A stretch of 64,000 nucleotides of DNA. Origin: Runella salmonicolor (GTDB lineage: Bacteria > Bacteroidota > Bacteroidia > Cytophagales > Spirosomataceae). The notes beneath the pieces were generated by a model. It did not search any database. It had not been told where the DNA came from and saw only the letters and a list, made by a program, of their open reading frames with translations. How positions within the stretch are numbered: the stretch's first letter is position 1; the number at the start of each line of letters is the position of its first letter. The translations under genes were made by a program, and so were the position numbers. Location: the NCBI RefSeq assembly GCF_024158025.1, contig NZ_JAMZEL010000002.1, positions 1 through 64,000 of the forward strand, in the 5' to 3' direction. This document shows positions 16,825-25,854 of this stretch, in pieces.

Positions 16825-17498
16825 GGCTCAGCCCCAATCATGTATCCAACCCCAAAAACGGTATGAACGAGTTTTGGCTCTACGGTGTCTATTTTTCGAC
16901 GCAAATAATTGATGTACACATCCACTACGTTGGTGTTGGTATTAAAATGTACATCCCACACATTTTCTTGAATGCTCACTCGACTCACTACGCGCCCCTG
17001 ATTCACCAACAGGTATTCCAGCAGGGCGTACTCCCGGGCGGTCAGCGTAATGCGCTGCCCCGCTCGCCAAACCTGATGCGATTGCGTGTCTAGTTCCAAA
17101 TCCAGCAGGGTCAGGCGTTTGGGTAATAGCGGGCGGGAAGAATGCCGCCTTGCAAGGGCTTTTAGTCTGAATACCAGTTCTTTGAAAGCAAAAGGTTTGG
17201 TGAGATAATCATCGGCTCCCGATTCAAACCCCAGTACTTTGTTGTCAAGACTCCCCAGTGCCGTTAATAATATCACGGGAATAGCGGGCCAGTTTTGTTT
17301 GATAAATCGGCACAAATCATACCCATTGAGGCCCGGAATATTTACATCCAACACTACTACATCATAGCTGTGCTCATTGACCAAACTGCGCCCTATGATT
17401 CCGTCGTAGGCCATCGACACTGGAATGCCCTCCGACTGTAAACCCTTCTGAATGAACTGTGCCAGTTCAACGTCATCTTCTACCAATAATACATTCAT
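16821..17498 (-). CDS. OmpR/PhoB-family response regulator
   Basis: A 225-residue regulator with a receiver domain (1-115; acidic pocket EDD at 7-9, phospho-Asp at 51 in VVLDVNIPG, lysine in LTKPF) and a C-terminal winged-helix DNA-binding domain (about 130-225; ends VHTVFGVGYMIGAE). Regulators of this family bind tandem direct repeats spaced at about one helical turn. Exactly such an array lies 72-115 bases upstream of this start, between it and the divergent tolC gene, so both autoregulation and control of the pump are plausible. Confidence 0.94.
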   Translation of the reverse strand: MNVLLVEDDVELAQFIQKGLQSEGIPVSMAYDGIIGRSLVNEHSYDVVVLDVNIPGLNGYDLCRFIKQNWPAIPVILLTALGSLDNKVLGFESGADDYLTKPFAFKELVFRLKALARRHSSRPLLPKRLTLLDLELDTQSHQVWRAGQRITLTAREYALLEYLLVNQGRVVSRVSIQENVWDVHFNTNTNVVDVYINYLRRKIDTVEPKLVHTVFGVGYMIGAEP

Positions 17499-17569
17499 AA
17501 CACCCTAAAAACACTTTTGAATGGCTAATTCTACCACTAAAGTAACCATTAAACGGCTTGATATTGGTT

Positions 17570-17613
17570 TCTAATCAAATTCTAATAAATCACTAATGAG
17601 TCTTTAATGAGCG
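17570..17613. promoter_or_regulatory. four 11-bp direct repeats, putative response-regulator operator
   Basis: Consecutive 11-base units: TCTAATCAAAT (17570-17580), TCTAATAAATC (17581-17591), ACTAATGAGTC (17592-17602) and TTTAATGAGCG (17603-17613). TAAT falls at positions 17572, 17583, 17594 and 17605, a precise 11-base period. Another TTAAA sits two periods upstream (TAA at 17550). The array ends 7 bases before TATTTTG (17621-17627), a -7-like element, so bound regulator would cover the -33 region, as for an activator of the tolC operon. Confidence 0.7.
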
Positions 17614-17672
17614 TGGTGGTTATTTTGAAGGGTGAAACGACACCTCCACCCATTTCTTAATTTATTGCACAA

Positions 17673-19052
17673 ATGATGTTTTTTGCCCGTCGTAATTTTG
17701 CATTGGTTGCCTTGATTTTAGTGAGTCATACGGGTTTGTTTTCGCAGGTATTGACGATGGAAAGGGCCATTGACGCAACCTTTTCCCATTATCCGACGCT
17801 GGCAGCGCAACGCTCGGCGTTGGAGGCGATTCGGGCAAACGCCCGGGTGGTGCGCGACAACCGCTTGCCCAACGTTCGTCTTCACGACCAGATTGATGTC
17901 GGAACGGCCAACGGCCATTCGGGTTCGTATTTTTCGCTGGGGTTAATTGTGCCTACTTCGGGCGGACGGCGGACCGAAAACCGTATGGATTTGGCTTCGG
18001 GCAATATCGCGCTGGCCTCTATGGACTGGGAAGTGTATAATTTCGGGCGTTTTAAGGCCGAAGACCAGCTTGCCCGCACCGATATTGCCGTTGGAGAATC
18101 TGCGCTAGAACGTGAAAAATTTGGACTGCGCCAACTCGTCATTACGACCTATTTGGACTTGCTTCGACTGCATCAACTTTTGAAAATTGAGCAGGGAAAC
18201 ATCGCCCGCGTGGATACCGTTCGTCGAATCACCGTTAACTTGGTGCGTAACGGTATCAAACCGGGGCTTGATTCATCGCTGGTTTCGGTGCAGTTTTCCA
18301 AGGCTAAACTCGGCTATTGGCAGGTGTTGGAAGATTATCGGCAGGCCGCCAATCAGCTCGCCACGCTCACGGGGCGCCCTGTTGAGCAAATGCAAATCGA
18401 TACCACTTTTCAGTCGGCATCGGTGGGTTTATCTCCCCTTTACTCGGAGCCTACCAACGACCACCCCTTGCTGAAATACCGTGATTATTTGGCGAAATAC
18501 CGCTCGGCAGAGATTGACGTGATTCGTAAAGCTGCCCTGCCGAGGGTGTCGCTGCTGACGGCGACTTGGGCGCGGGGTTCTAGCATTAACGTTGAAAATA
18601 ACTACGGACCTTTGGGCAACGGGCTGCTTTATAGCCGGACCAACGTACTGGTCGGGGCGGCAATGACCGTCAACTTGACGGATTTTCGTCGTTCTTCCCA
18701 TCGTATTCAATTGCAACAGTTTCGGGTAAAAGAAGCGACCAATCAACTGGCGGCGGAGCAACTGCAACTTAAAAATACCCTAAATGCTTCGGAGGCGATG
18801 CTTTCTGTTTTACAACTCGAACTAAAGGAACTGCCCCTTTCATTGCAGTCGGCTACGGCGGCTTACAACCAACGGCTTTCGCGGTATAACAATGGATTGG
18901 AAAATATTTTGGGGTTAACGGATGCCCTGCAACTGCTTACTTCGGTAGAAAAAGACGTAGTAACTACCCAAAGTCGCGTTCTTCGGGTGCAACTCCAAAA
19001 AGCCTCCGCCACCAATAATTTCGAGGCATTTTTCGCCCTTTTTCGTCGGTAG
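17673..19052 (+). CDS. TolC-family outer membrane efflux channel
   Basis: A 459-residue protein with a signal peptide (RRNFALVALILVSHTGLFSQ). The mature part shows the two-fold repeated coiled-coil pattern of TolC proteins: each half has a beta pair followed by long heptad helices (for example residues 130-200 and 330-420). It would form the trimeric channel across the outer membrane for the pump encoded next. Gene order tolC - RND - adaptor, with 25 bases to the RND gene, indicates one operon, transcribed away from the two-component regulator genes and probably under their control. Confidence 0.9.
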   Translation: MMFFARRNFALVALILVSHTGLFSQVLTMERAIDATFSHYPTLAAQRSALEAIRANARVVRDNRLPNVRLHDQIDVGTANGHSGSYFSLGLIVPTSGGRRTENRMDLASGNIALASMDWEVYNFGRFKAEDQLARTDIAVGESALEREKFGLRQLVITTYLDLLRLHQLLKIEQGNIARVDTVRRITVNLVRNGIKPGLDSSLVSVQFSKAKLGYWQVLEDYRQAANQLATLTGRPVEQMQIDTTFQSASVGLSPLYSEPTNDHPLLKYRDYLAKYRSAEIDVIRKAALPRVSLLTATWARGSSINVENNYGPLGNGLLYSRTNVLVGAAMTVNLTDFRRSSHRIQLQQFRVKEATNQLAAEQLQLKNTLNASEAMLSVLQLELKELPLSLQSATAAYNQRLSRYNNGLENILGLTDALQLLTSVEKDVVTTQSRVLRVQLQKASATNNFEAFFALFRR

Positions 19053-19077
19053 TATCCCTTAACCACCCATTGTATTT

Positions 19078-22000
19078 ATGTCGCTCTTGTCCACATCGTT
19101 AAAACGTCCGCTTTCGGCTTTGGTGCTGATTGGTGGGCTTGTCGTGTTCTCAATTTTATCGGCTACAAAGATTCCGATTGATATATTTCCTCGGCTAAAT
19201 TCCCCCGTTATTTATGTCATTGAGCCTTACGGCGGGATGTCGCCCGCGCAGATGGAAGGTTTTTTTGCGACCAGAATGCAGGATCAGTTTCTGTACATTT
19301 CGGGTGTCAAAGAAATTCAGAGCCGCAGCGTGCAGGGGCTTACCATCGTAAAACTGGCTTTTTATGAAGGGTCCGACATGGCGCAGGCCGCTGCCGAAGT
19401 GGCGATTCAGGTCAACCGGGCCATGAAATTTTTTCCGCCGGGGGCGTTACCGCCGCAAGTGGTGCGCTACGATGCCTCCTCGGTACCCATCGGTGACTTA
19501 GTTTTTAGTAGCAAAACGCGGGCTCTCAAGGAGATTCACGAATTGGCCGTTACGCGTATTCGACCGCTGTTTTCGACCATTCCGGGCCTGACGGCCCCGC
19601 CGCCGATTGGAACCAACTCGCGGACGGTTGTGATTAATCTTGACCCCGACAAAATCAGGAGCCTGAACGTATCGCCCGATGAAGTGGTCGAGGCTTTAGC
19701 GGCCAATAACGTCATGACGCCTTCGGGGAATATTCGCATCGAAAACCGGACCTACATTACCACCCTCAATTCCCTCGAAGAAAAAGTCGAAGATTTTAAT
19801 CAGATTTCCATCAATACCAAGGGCCATCGCACCATTTTTCTGCGTGATTTAGCGACGGTCTCCGACGGTTCTGACGTAACGGCGGGCTACGCCTTGGTCA
19901 ACGGCAACCGTTCTTCTTATATTCCAGTGGTCAAAACGGCCGACGCTTCAACTTGGGACGTGGTGACGCGACTGAAGGCGAAATTGCCCGAAATGCGCAG
20001 CCTCCTTCCAGATGACATTGAGGTTTCGTACGAGTTTGACCAATCCGTTTTTGTGATTAACGCGGTCAAGAGCCTGATTTTTGAAGGGGCCCTCGGAGCT
20101 ATTTTAACGGGCCTGATGGTGTTGCTTTTTTTGGGCGATTGGCGTAGCTCTTTGATTGTGATCATCACGATTCCGGTCTCCATTATTGCGGCGGTACTAC
20201 TGCTGAATTTAGCGGGACAAACCATCAATATCATGACTTTGTCGGGGCTGTCGTTGGCCATCGGTATACTGGTGGACCAAGCCACGGTGACCATTGAAAA
20301 TATTCACCAACATTTGGAGATGGGGAAACCCAAAAAACTGGCCGTGTACGATGCCTGTCGGGAGGTTGCCTTGCCGCTTTTGCTGATTTTATTGTGTATT
20401 CTGGCCGTTTTTGCTCCATCCTTTTTGATGTCAGGCGTACCGAAAGCCATGTTTCTGCCGCTTTCGCTTTCCATTGGATTTGCCATGACGGTCTCTTATT
20501 TTTTGGCCCAAAGTCTGGTGCCAATTCTGGCCAATCACCTCATGAAAAGCCACCCTCATGTTGCCGAACACAAAGTGAATGTAAAACAAAAGACGTCGTA
20601 TTTTGAATGGATGCGCGACGGATTTGTGCAGCAAACTAGGCGATTGATGCGACGAAACAGGCTGATTGTCAGTGTATATCTTTTGATTATTTTCGTTTTG
20701 GCGGGCGTTGGATTTATCTACATCGGTAAAGACATCTTACCCCAGATTAATTCTGGACAGATGGTAATTCGGATGAAAACCCCCGACGGAACCCGCCTCG
20801 AACGCACCGAGGAAAAGGTAAAAGAACTGCTGAATTTGGTGGATGAAGTGGCCGAAGGAAATCTGGCCGTTTCGTCGGCTTACGTGGGCGTGGTACCTAC
20901 AAACTACGCCACCACCAACCTGTACGTGAGTACGAGCGGCTCCAACGATGCGGTGATTAAAGTGGCCTTGGCAAAAGAATACCGCGCCAATATGCAGGAT
21001 TTTAAAGAACGCTTGCGTGAGGCGGTAAAAGAACAAATGCCCGGCATCACGCTTTCCTTTGAGCCCGCCGACCTGACCGAAAAACTCATGAGTCAGGGTG
21101 CGTACACGCCCATCGAAGTACAAGTGGCTGGGCGAGACATGGCCCAAATTGAAAGCTACGCCAATCAACTCGTGGGTGGTTTGGCAGAGGTGCCTTTTTT
21201 GCGGGATGTGCGCATCATTCAGCCCCTCAAGTTTCCCGTCATCAATATCAAACTCGACCGCCAAAAACTTGCAATGATGGGGCTCAACATTCAGCAGGTA
21301 GCCCGGTCCATCACGGCGTCAACGTCTTCGAGCCGATTTACCGAAAAAAATCAGTGGCTTGATCAAAAATCGGCGTACACGTACCAAGTGCAGGTGCAGA
21401 TTCCTGAATATGCCATGCGGAGCTTGCCCCAATTGCAGGAAATTCCGTTGGTGGCGGGCCAGGTACGCCCAGTGCTTTCGGATGTGGCAACGTTTTCGAT
21501 GGATACCCTGCCGGGAGAATACGCCCGTACGGGACCGCGACGGTTTGTGACGGTTTCGGCCAATATTCACCACACCGATTTGGGAGCCGCAACCACGGCC
21601 GTTGAGAAGGTAGTGGCAGGTATGGGCGAAACGCCCAAGGGCCTTGTTACGCAAATCAAGGGGATGTCGTCGTTGTTGGTCGAAACCCTCGACAGTTTGC
21701 AGGTGGGTTTGGCCATTGCGGTATTGGTCATTTTTTTGCTTTTAGCCGCCAACTATCAATCGTTTAAGTTATCATTTGTGGTGCTGTCCACCATTCCAGC
21801 GGTGATTGTCGGGGCCATTGGCTTGCTGTTGCTGACGGGCAGTACGCTCAATTTACAATCTTACATGGGGATTATTATGTCGGTCGGGATTTCGGTTGCC
21901 AATGCCATTTTGATTGTAACCAATGCCGAGCAGCTTCGGTGGGAGTACCGCGACGCCCGCAAAGCTGCCGTTGAAAGTGTAGGTATTCGCCTGCGCCCGG

Positions 22001-22281
22001 TGTTGATGACGAGTTTTGCCATGATTGCGGGCATGGTACCGATGGCCCTTGGTACGGGCGACGCGGGCGAGCAGGTGGCTCCGTTGGGGCGGGCCGTGAT
22101 TGGGGGCTTGATTGCGTCAACGATTGCGGCTTTGTACATCGTTCCGCAGGTCTATGCTTGGTTGCAGGGGAGTACCGACTTCCAAAACCCATCCCTTTTG
22201 CCCGAAGAGGAGCCCGTCACGCACCCCATTTTTGAAGAAGAATCCCTTGAAATCCATCATTTAGTTCATAAAGAAATATGA
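19078..22281 (+). CDS. RND-family efflux transporter permease (HAE1/AcrB-like)
   Basis: A 1067-residue inner membrane pump of full family length. The first helix precedes the KIPIDIFPRLNSPVI segment; two large periplasmic loops (about 40-335 and 560-870) alternate with two blocks of helices. In helix 4 the proton-relay segment reads LAIGILVDQATVTIENI: one aspartate (D400) is present but the second of the usual DD pair is glutamine (Q401), an alternative known in some RND subgroups. It exports drugs, bile-type lipids or similar toxic molecules using the proton gradient. Its stop overlaps the adaptor ATG by 4 bases. Confidence 0.95.
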   Translation: MSLLSTSLKRPLSALVLIGGLVVFSILSATKIPIDIFPRLNSPVIYVIEPYGGMSPAQMEGFFATRMQDQFLYISGVKEIQSRSVQGLTIVKLAFYEGSDMAQAAAEVAIQVNRAMKFFPPGALPPQVVRYDASSVPIGDLVFSSKTRALKEIHELAVTRIRPLFSTIPGLTAPPPIGTNSRTVVINLDPDKIRSLNVSPDEVVEALAANNVMTPSGNIRIENRTYITTLNSLEEKVEDFNQISINTKGHRTIFLRDLATVSDGSDVTAGYALVNGNRSSYIPVVKTADASTWDVVTRLKAKLPEMRSLLPDDIEVSYEFDQSVFVINAVKSLIFEGALGAILTGLMVLLFLGDWRSSLIVIITIPVSIIAAVLLLNLAGQTINIMTLSGLSLAIGILVDQATVTIENIHQHLEMGKPKKLAVYDACREVALPLLLILLCILAVFAPSFLMSGVPKAMFLPLSLSIGFAMTVSYFLAQSLVPILANHLMKSHPHVAEHKVNVKQKTSYFEWMRDGFVQQTRRLMRRNRLIVSVYLLIIFVLAGVGFIYIGKDILPQINSGQMVIRMKTPDGTRLERTEEKVKELLNLVDEVAEGNLAVSSAYVGVVPTNYATTNLYVSTSGSNDAVIKVALAKEYRANMQDFKERLREAVKEQMPGITLSFEPADLTEKLMSQGAYTPIEVQVAGRDMAQIESYANQLVGGLAEVPFLRDVRIIQPLKFPVINIKLDRQKLAMMGLNIQQVARSITASTSSSRFTEKNQWLDQKSAYTYQVQVQIPEYAMRSLPQLQEIPLVAGQVRPVLSDVATFSMDTLPGEYARTGPRRFVTVSANIHHTDLGAATTAVEKVVAGMGETPKGLVTQIKGMSSLLVETLDSLQVGLAIAVLVIFLLLAANYQSFKLSFVVLSTIPAVIVGAIGLLLLTGSTLNLQSYMGIIMSVGISVANAILIVTNAEQLRWEYRDARKAAVESVGIRLRPVLMTSFAMIAGMVPMALGTGDAGEQVAPLGRAVIGGLIASTIAALYIVPQVYAWLQGSTDFQNPSLLPEEEPVTHPIFEEESLEIHHLVHKEI

Positions 22282-23372
22282 AAACAATCGCATTCAGCGG
22301 TCTGGCCGCGCTGGTCGTTTCGGTCAGCCTGACGGGCTGTTCTTCTTCGGAGACGGCCGAAAAGAAGGACAAAAAAGCCCAAGTAGACCGACCAAAGTTC
22401 CAAATTGGCAAAGCCGTTCCGCAAAAAGTGGGGCAGACGTTTCGACTTCCGGGCGAGTTTAAGGCTTTTCAGGAGGTAAATATTTATCCCAAGGCCGACG
22501 GATTTGTGGAGCAGGTATTGGTTGACCGGGGTTCTTTTGTAAAAAAAGGACAAATACTCATGGTCTTGGATTCGCCCGAATCAGAAGAGCGGCTGGCGGT
22601 AGCCCGCTCCAATGCCCTGAAAGCCAATGCGCTACTGGTGGCAAGCCGGGAGCATTACCGCCGCCTGAGGGCTAGTAGCAGAGTGCCGGGGTCGGTCTCG
22701 GCGCTGGATTTGGAAACCGCCAACGCCCGTATGATGGCCGACAGTGCGTCGATGCTGGGTGAGGAAGCCAACTTTCGGGCACTGACCAAAATCAAATCCT
22801 ACCTGACCGTTCGGGCGCCGTTTGATGGCGTGATTACCGAACGAAATGTTCATCCTGGTGCACTGGTCGGGGCAGGCGCTAAAATGGAGCGTCCGATGAT
22901 GGTGTTACAACAACAAAATCACCTTCGACTCGTGCTAGATATTCCCGAAAATTATAGCACAACGCTAAAGCACGGAAAAACGGTTTCGTTTACGGTTGGT
23001 GCGTTGCCCGGCCAGGTATTTAAGGGAAAAATTACGCGTCGATCGGGCAACATGAACGAGCAATTTCGCTCCGAAACCGTCGAAATAGACATTACAAATG
23101 CCGCTGGAAAGTTTAAGCCGGGCATGTTTGCCGAAATAATTCTGGACTCAGAAGGCAGCACTGGCGCTTTGGCGGTGCCGCTTACATCGGTGGTGGCTTC
23201 TACGGAGCGGCAGTACGTGATTCGTGTGATTGATGGCCGGGCGCAGTACGTCGATGTGCGGCGCGGTCAGCAATCAGGAGATTTGACAGAGGTGTTCGGC
23301 AACTTGCGGGCCAATGACCAAATTGTCATCAATGCCCGCGAAGACTTGAAAGAAGGAACGGAAATTCAATAG
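22278..23372 (+). CDS. RND efflux periplasmic adaptor lipoprotein (MFP)
   Basis: A 364-residue membrane fusion protein with a lipoprotein signal (VSLTGCSSSE, lipidated cysteine at 21), then the biotinyl-lipoyl-like domain (EVNIYPKADGFVEQVLVDRG), a helical hairpin (about 95-150), the second lipoyl half (TVRAPFDGVITERNVHPGALV) and beta-barrel domains to the end. It links the inner membrane pump to the TolC channel. Coupled to the RND gene by overlapping start and stop; the downstream 200-residue gene follows after 20 bases. Confidence 0.93.
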   Translation: MKTIAFSGLAALVVSVSLTGCSSSETAEKKDKKAQVDRPKFQIGKAVPQKVGQTFRLPGEFKAFQEVNIYPKADGFVEQVLVDRGSFVKKGQILMVLDSPESEERLAVARSNALKANALLVASREHYRRLRASSRVPGSVSALDLETANARMMADSASMLGEEANFRALTKIKSYLTVRAPFDGVITERNVHPGALVGAGAKMERPMMVLQQQNHLRLVLDIPENYSTTLKHGKTVSFTVGALPGQVFKGKITRRSGNMNEQFRSETVEIDITNAAGKFKPGMFAEIILDSEGSTGALAVPLTSVVASTERQYVIRVIDGRAQYVDVRRGQQSGDLTEVFGNLRANDQIVINAREDLKEGTEIQ

Positions 23373-23392
23373 TTATACGAGGCTGTAAACGG

Positions 23393-23995
23393 ATGAAAGC
23401 GATTTTGATGGGGGCGTGTTTGTGGGTGTTTATGGCCAAAACCCAAGCTCAAAAGAGAGCCGATAGACCTAATAACGGGGTCTATCTGACGGTGGATGAT
23501 TATATTCACCATCGTTTGGTCCACGAATTTACCAATAAAGGGGAAGGGTTTGAATTGCGCACACCCCGCATGAACCGCATTAAAATCACAACCCCCGATT
23601 CTACTTATTTGTACGATTTAGCTACCGTATTTGGGTACCGTCAAGCAGGTCGTGATTGGTGCTATCGGAGCGGGGAGTTGGTGGAAATCATTGGTTATAA
23701 GTCGCTTGAATTGCTGAATTATGAAGGCTTATGGCTGTATCGCCGCCGCGACTGGTCGGAACTAAGCCCCAATTATACCTATTTTTTTAGTAAGCATCCA
23801 ACGGGAGAACTGAGTTGGTTGAGTCGAAAAAAAGTTAAAGAAGCCTACAAAAAAGATGCAGAATTTATGAGCTTACTCAATCAAGTGCGTTGGGGCAGAA
23901 TTCTGGACACTTCTACCAAGACTGGTCGGCCTCTATTGCTAGATATTTACGCAACAGCGCACCAACTTCACTTTAGTCTGAAAGATAAAGAATAA
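23393..23995 (+). CDS. secreted protein of unknown function in the efflux operon
   Basis: A 200-residue protein with a signal peptide (MKAILMGACLWVFMAKTQAQ). The mature part is rich in aromatic residues: GVYLTVDDYIHHRLVHEF, then TYLYDLATVFGYRQAGRDWCYRSG and LSPNYTYFFSKHPTGELSWLSRKKVKEAYK. I recognise no named family; the layout 'NGVYLT..DY....L...' recalls other short Bacteroidota periplasmic proteins. It starts 20 bases after the adaptor stop and has no separate promoter visible, so it is very likely the fourth gene of the efflux operon. A periplasmic accessory or stress-related role is possible but unproven. Confidence 0.75.
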   Translation: MKAILMGACLWVFMAKTQAQKRADRPNNGVYLTVDDYIHHRLVHEFTNKGEGFELRTPRMNRIKITTPDSTYLYDLATVFGYRQAGRDWCYRSGELVEIIGYKSLELLNYEGLWLYRRRDWSELSPNYTYFFSKHPTGELSWLSRKKVKEAYKKDAEFMSLLNQVRWGRILDTSTKTGRPLLLDIYATAHQLHFSLKDKE

Positions 23996-24062
23996 CCTAA
24001 GTCGTATAATAAACCAGCGGAGAACCACTCCCCACCAATGAAATTTAGCATCAAGAAACTCG

Positions 24063-25484
24063 CTAATTTGGCTTTGTAGCTGCTTTGGGAGTGGTGGTAG
24101 AAAAGAAACTGTTTGGGACGACCGCTTTCCATAGTTCAAGGTATTTGTCATGCCCCAATTTGCCCCTAAAATGTCCTTTCCCGCCATTGTCCCGCCAAGG
24201 GCCTTGGGTGGCGGGGTTGCTTAAGTCAATTCCAAGACTCGTGTTTGGTACTGTATTTAAAACCTGCTGTATTTTGTCATTGACAACTGCTGTGTTTTGA
24301 TTTAAAAAGTCAACGCCTTCCTTGCTCAATTTAAAAGCCAGTTGCGAATGATTTGCCTGAACCGTTCGGGTATGGTTGATGACAAAAACGAAGTTTTCGT
24401 AAAGAGTAGGTAAAAAGTTTGGCCCCACATCATTGCCTCCGTGTTCAACCAACACCGCTCTTAGACCCGTGAGGGGGATGTATTTGTAGAAAGCGGCCTC
24501 AACGGGGCGGTAAGGCATCCAATATTGGTCTTGTCCGCCAAACCAGTCAAATCCAAACCGTTCCCTTTTTATGTTTTTCATGTTCATCCATACATTAGAC
24601 CCACCGTAGGCGGTCATATATAGCAAAATTGGGACATTCAGACGTTTGGCAAGCGTGTCCCCAAAGCGCCCCCACATCCAACTGTGAACCCCAAAAGGAC
24701 CAATGTTTGAGGTAGTAATGGGCTGAAAAACGAGCGGAAGGACATCAAGGTCTTGCAATTTTCCAGGTTCGTTGGGGATTGAAGGATTTCGAAGCACTTC
24801 CACCGTGCGCACTCTGGGGTCGGACGAAGGCTCATCGTAAGCTGGGTCTCCAGCCAGAAAACTGTGCCCCCAAAGCAATAAAACCTCACCCACACCCACC
24901 CGATTTACGGTCCGAGAAGTGCCGTAAATCGGCGTCGTACCGTTGCTTGTAGGGATATACCGTAGGATTGTTTTGACTTCTAACCGGTAATCTCCGCCTG
25001 TAATCCAGAGACTGTCGAGGTACTTACCGTTGGTTGCAAGAAACAAATCACTTTGGGCGGTTCCGCCCTGTATAGGCACCAGATTTACTTCCACGGCTAC
25101 GGCACTACTATCACAGGTGCCCGAAATCCGCAACATCGCCTGATTGGAGTTGTTGCGTTGGATAATCTGATTTGGTTTTGGGAAATCAACTTCAATTTGT
25201 CGGCCAACAATTGTGCCCAAATAGAAACTCGAACCCGTTGCGGCGGTTGCAAAACCGGGGGATAATAAAATATACTTAGCGGCCGAATCAGCCTTGGAGG
25301 GAGGCTGCACAAGCAGACTGTTTCTTGTAATATTACTAGAAGTAGATGCCGACGCTCCAGTTCTCAGGTTGTTGACTTTTGGGATGGAATCTGCCTTCGA
25401 CGAACGCAAATCGGGGGACTGGGAAAAACTGAAATTATAAAAAAACACAAAAGGAATCAGTAAAAGTAGACCTCTTTTTCTCAT
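24063..25484 (-). CDS. secreted SGNH-type hydrolase / esterase
   Basis: A 473-residue protein with a signal peptide (MRKRGLLLLIPFVFFYNFSFSQ). After a Ser/Thr-rich linker (about 24-75) and a beta-sandwich-like region (about 85-200) comes an SGNH hydrolase domain: block I is GHSFLAG (206-212) with the presumed nucleophile Ser208, block III is HGGNDVG, and the terminal catalytic Asp/His pair is probably in WRDNGGKGHFRG. This fingerprint resembles sialate O-acetylesterases, with His in place of the usual Gln of GQSN. It should remove acyl groups from an extracellular glycan. It is transcribed alone, 100 bases after a terminator hairpin. Confidence 0.72.
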   Translation of the reverse strand: MRKRGLLLLIPFVFFYNFSFSQSPDLRSSKADSIPKVNNLRTGASASTSSNITRNSLLVQPPSKADSAAKYILLSPGFATAATGSSFYLGTIVGRQIEVDFPKPNQIIQRNNSNQAMLRISGTCDSSAVAVEVNLVPIQGGTAQSDLFLATNGKYLDSLWITGGDYRLEVKTILRYIPTSNGTTPIYGTSRTVNRVGVGEVLLLWGHSFLAGDPAYDEPSSDPRVRTVEVLRNPSIPNEPGKLQDLDVLPLVFQPITTSNIGPFGVHSWMWGRFGDTLAKRLNVPILLYMTAYGGSNVWMNMKNIKRERFGFDWFGGQDQYWMPYRPVEAAFYKYIPLTGLRAVLVEHGGNDVGPNFLPTLYENFVFVINHTRTVQANHSQLAFKLSKEGVDFLNQNTAVVNDKIQQVLNTVPNTSLGIDLSNPATQGPWRDNGGKGHFRGKLGHDKYLELWKAVVPNSFFSTTTPKAATKPN

Positions 25485-25854
25485 TTTTCAGGACACATTT
25501 AGTCGTTAATTACTTGATTTTTAGTCGCTTTTTGGTTTTATGTCAATGGGTTGTTGCCTTTAAGCGAATTTGATGAATAAAAAAATATCTATGGTATTTG
25601 ACCATAGATAACCCATATAATAAGTATAAAAACCTGAAGTGCTCAAAGGTAATCGGAAAGATTCAGAATTGAAAAGTTTCTTGAAGGAGTCTCTTTTTTT
25701 TTGAGAAAAAAATATACCAAATGGAGATTCTCTGTGGGGCTTTTCGTTATGGAAAAGCAAGATTAGGGTATTTTGGCCGGATGTTTTATTTTGTTTTTTT
25801 ATCTTTTTTGAAGAATGGTAACGTACCATAGCGGCACGTTACCAGTTAAAGGAA
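25485..25854. other. 370-bp intergenic region
   Basis: Lies between two minus-strand genes. It holds the hairpin terminator of the upstream unit (25579-25610), an imperfect hairpin 25817-25843 (GGTAACGT / ACGTTACC arms) just after the FG-GAP gene stop, and T-rich filler. No coding region is apparent; the promoter of the SGNH gene should be between 25484 and about 25578. Confidence 0.55.
25579..25610 (-). terminator. intrinsic terminator, minus strand
   Basis: TATCTATGGT (25586-25595) and ACCATAGATA (25601-25610) form a perfect 10-bp stem with a 5-base loop. On the minus strand the stem is followed by a run of T (complement of seven A at 25579-25585), so it terminates transcripts coming from the FG-GAP and cupredoxin genes. 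Confidence 0.75.

Noticed and set aside
20737..21264. A 175-codon minus-strand open frame inside the RND pump gene
   Set aside because: Antisense to an unbroken, conserved gene and rich in His, Gly and Phe, as expected from antisense reading.
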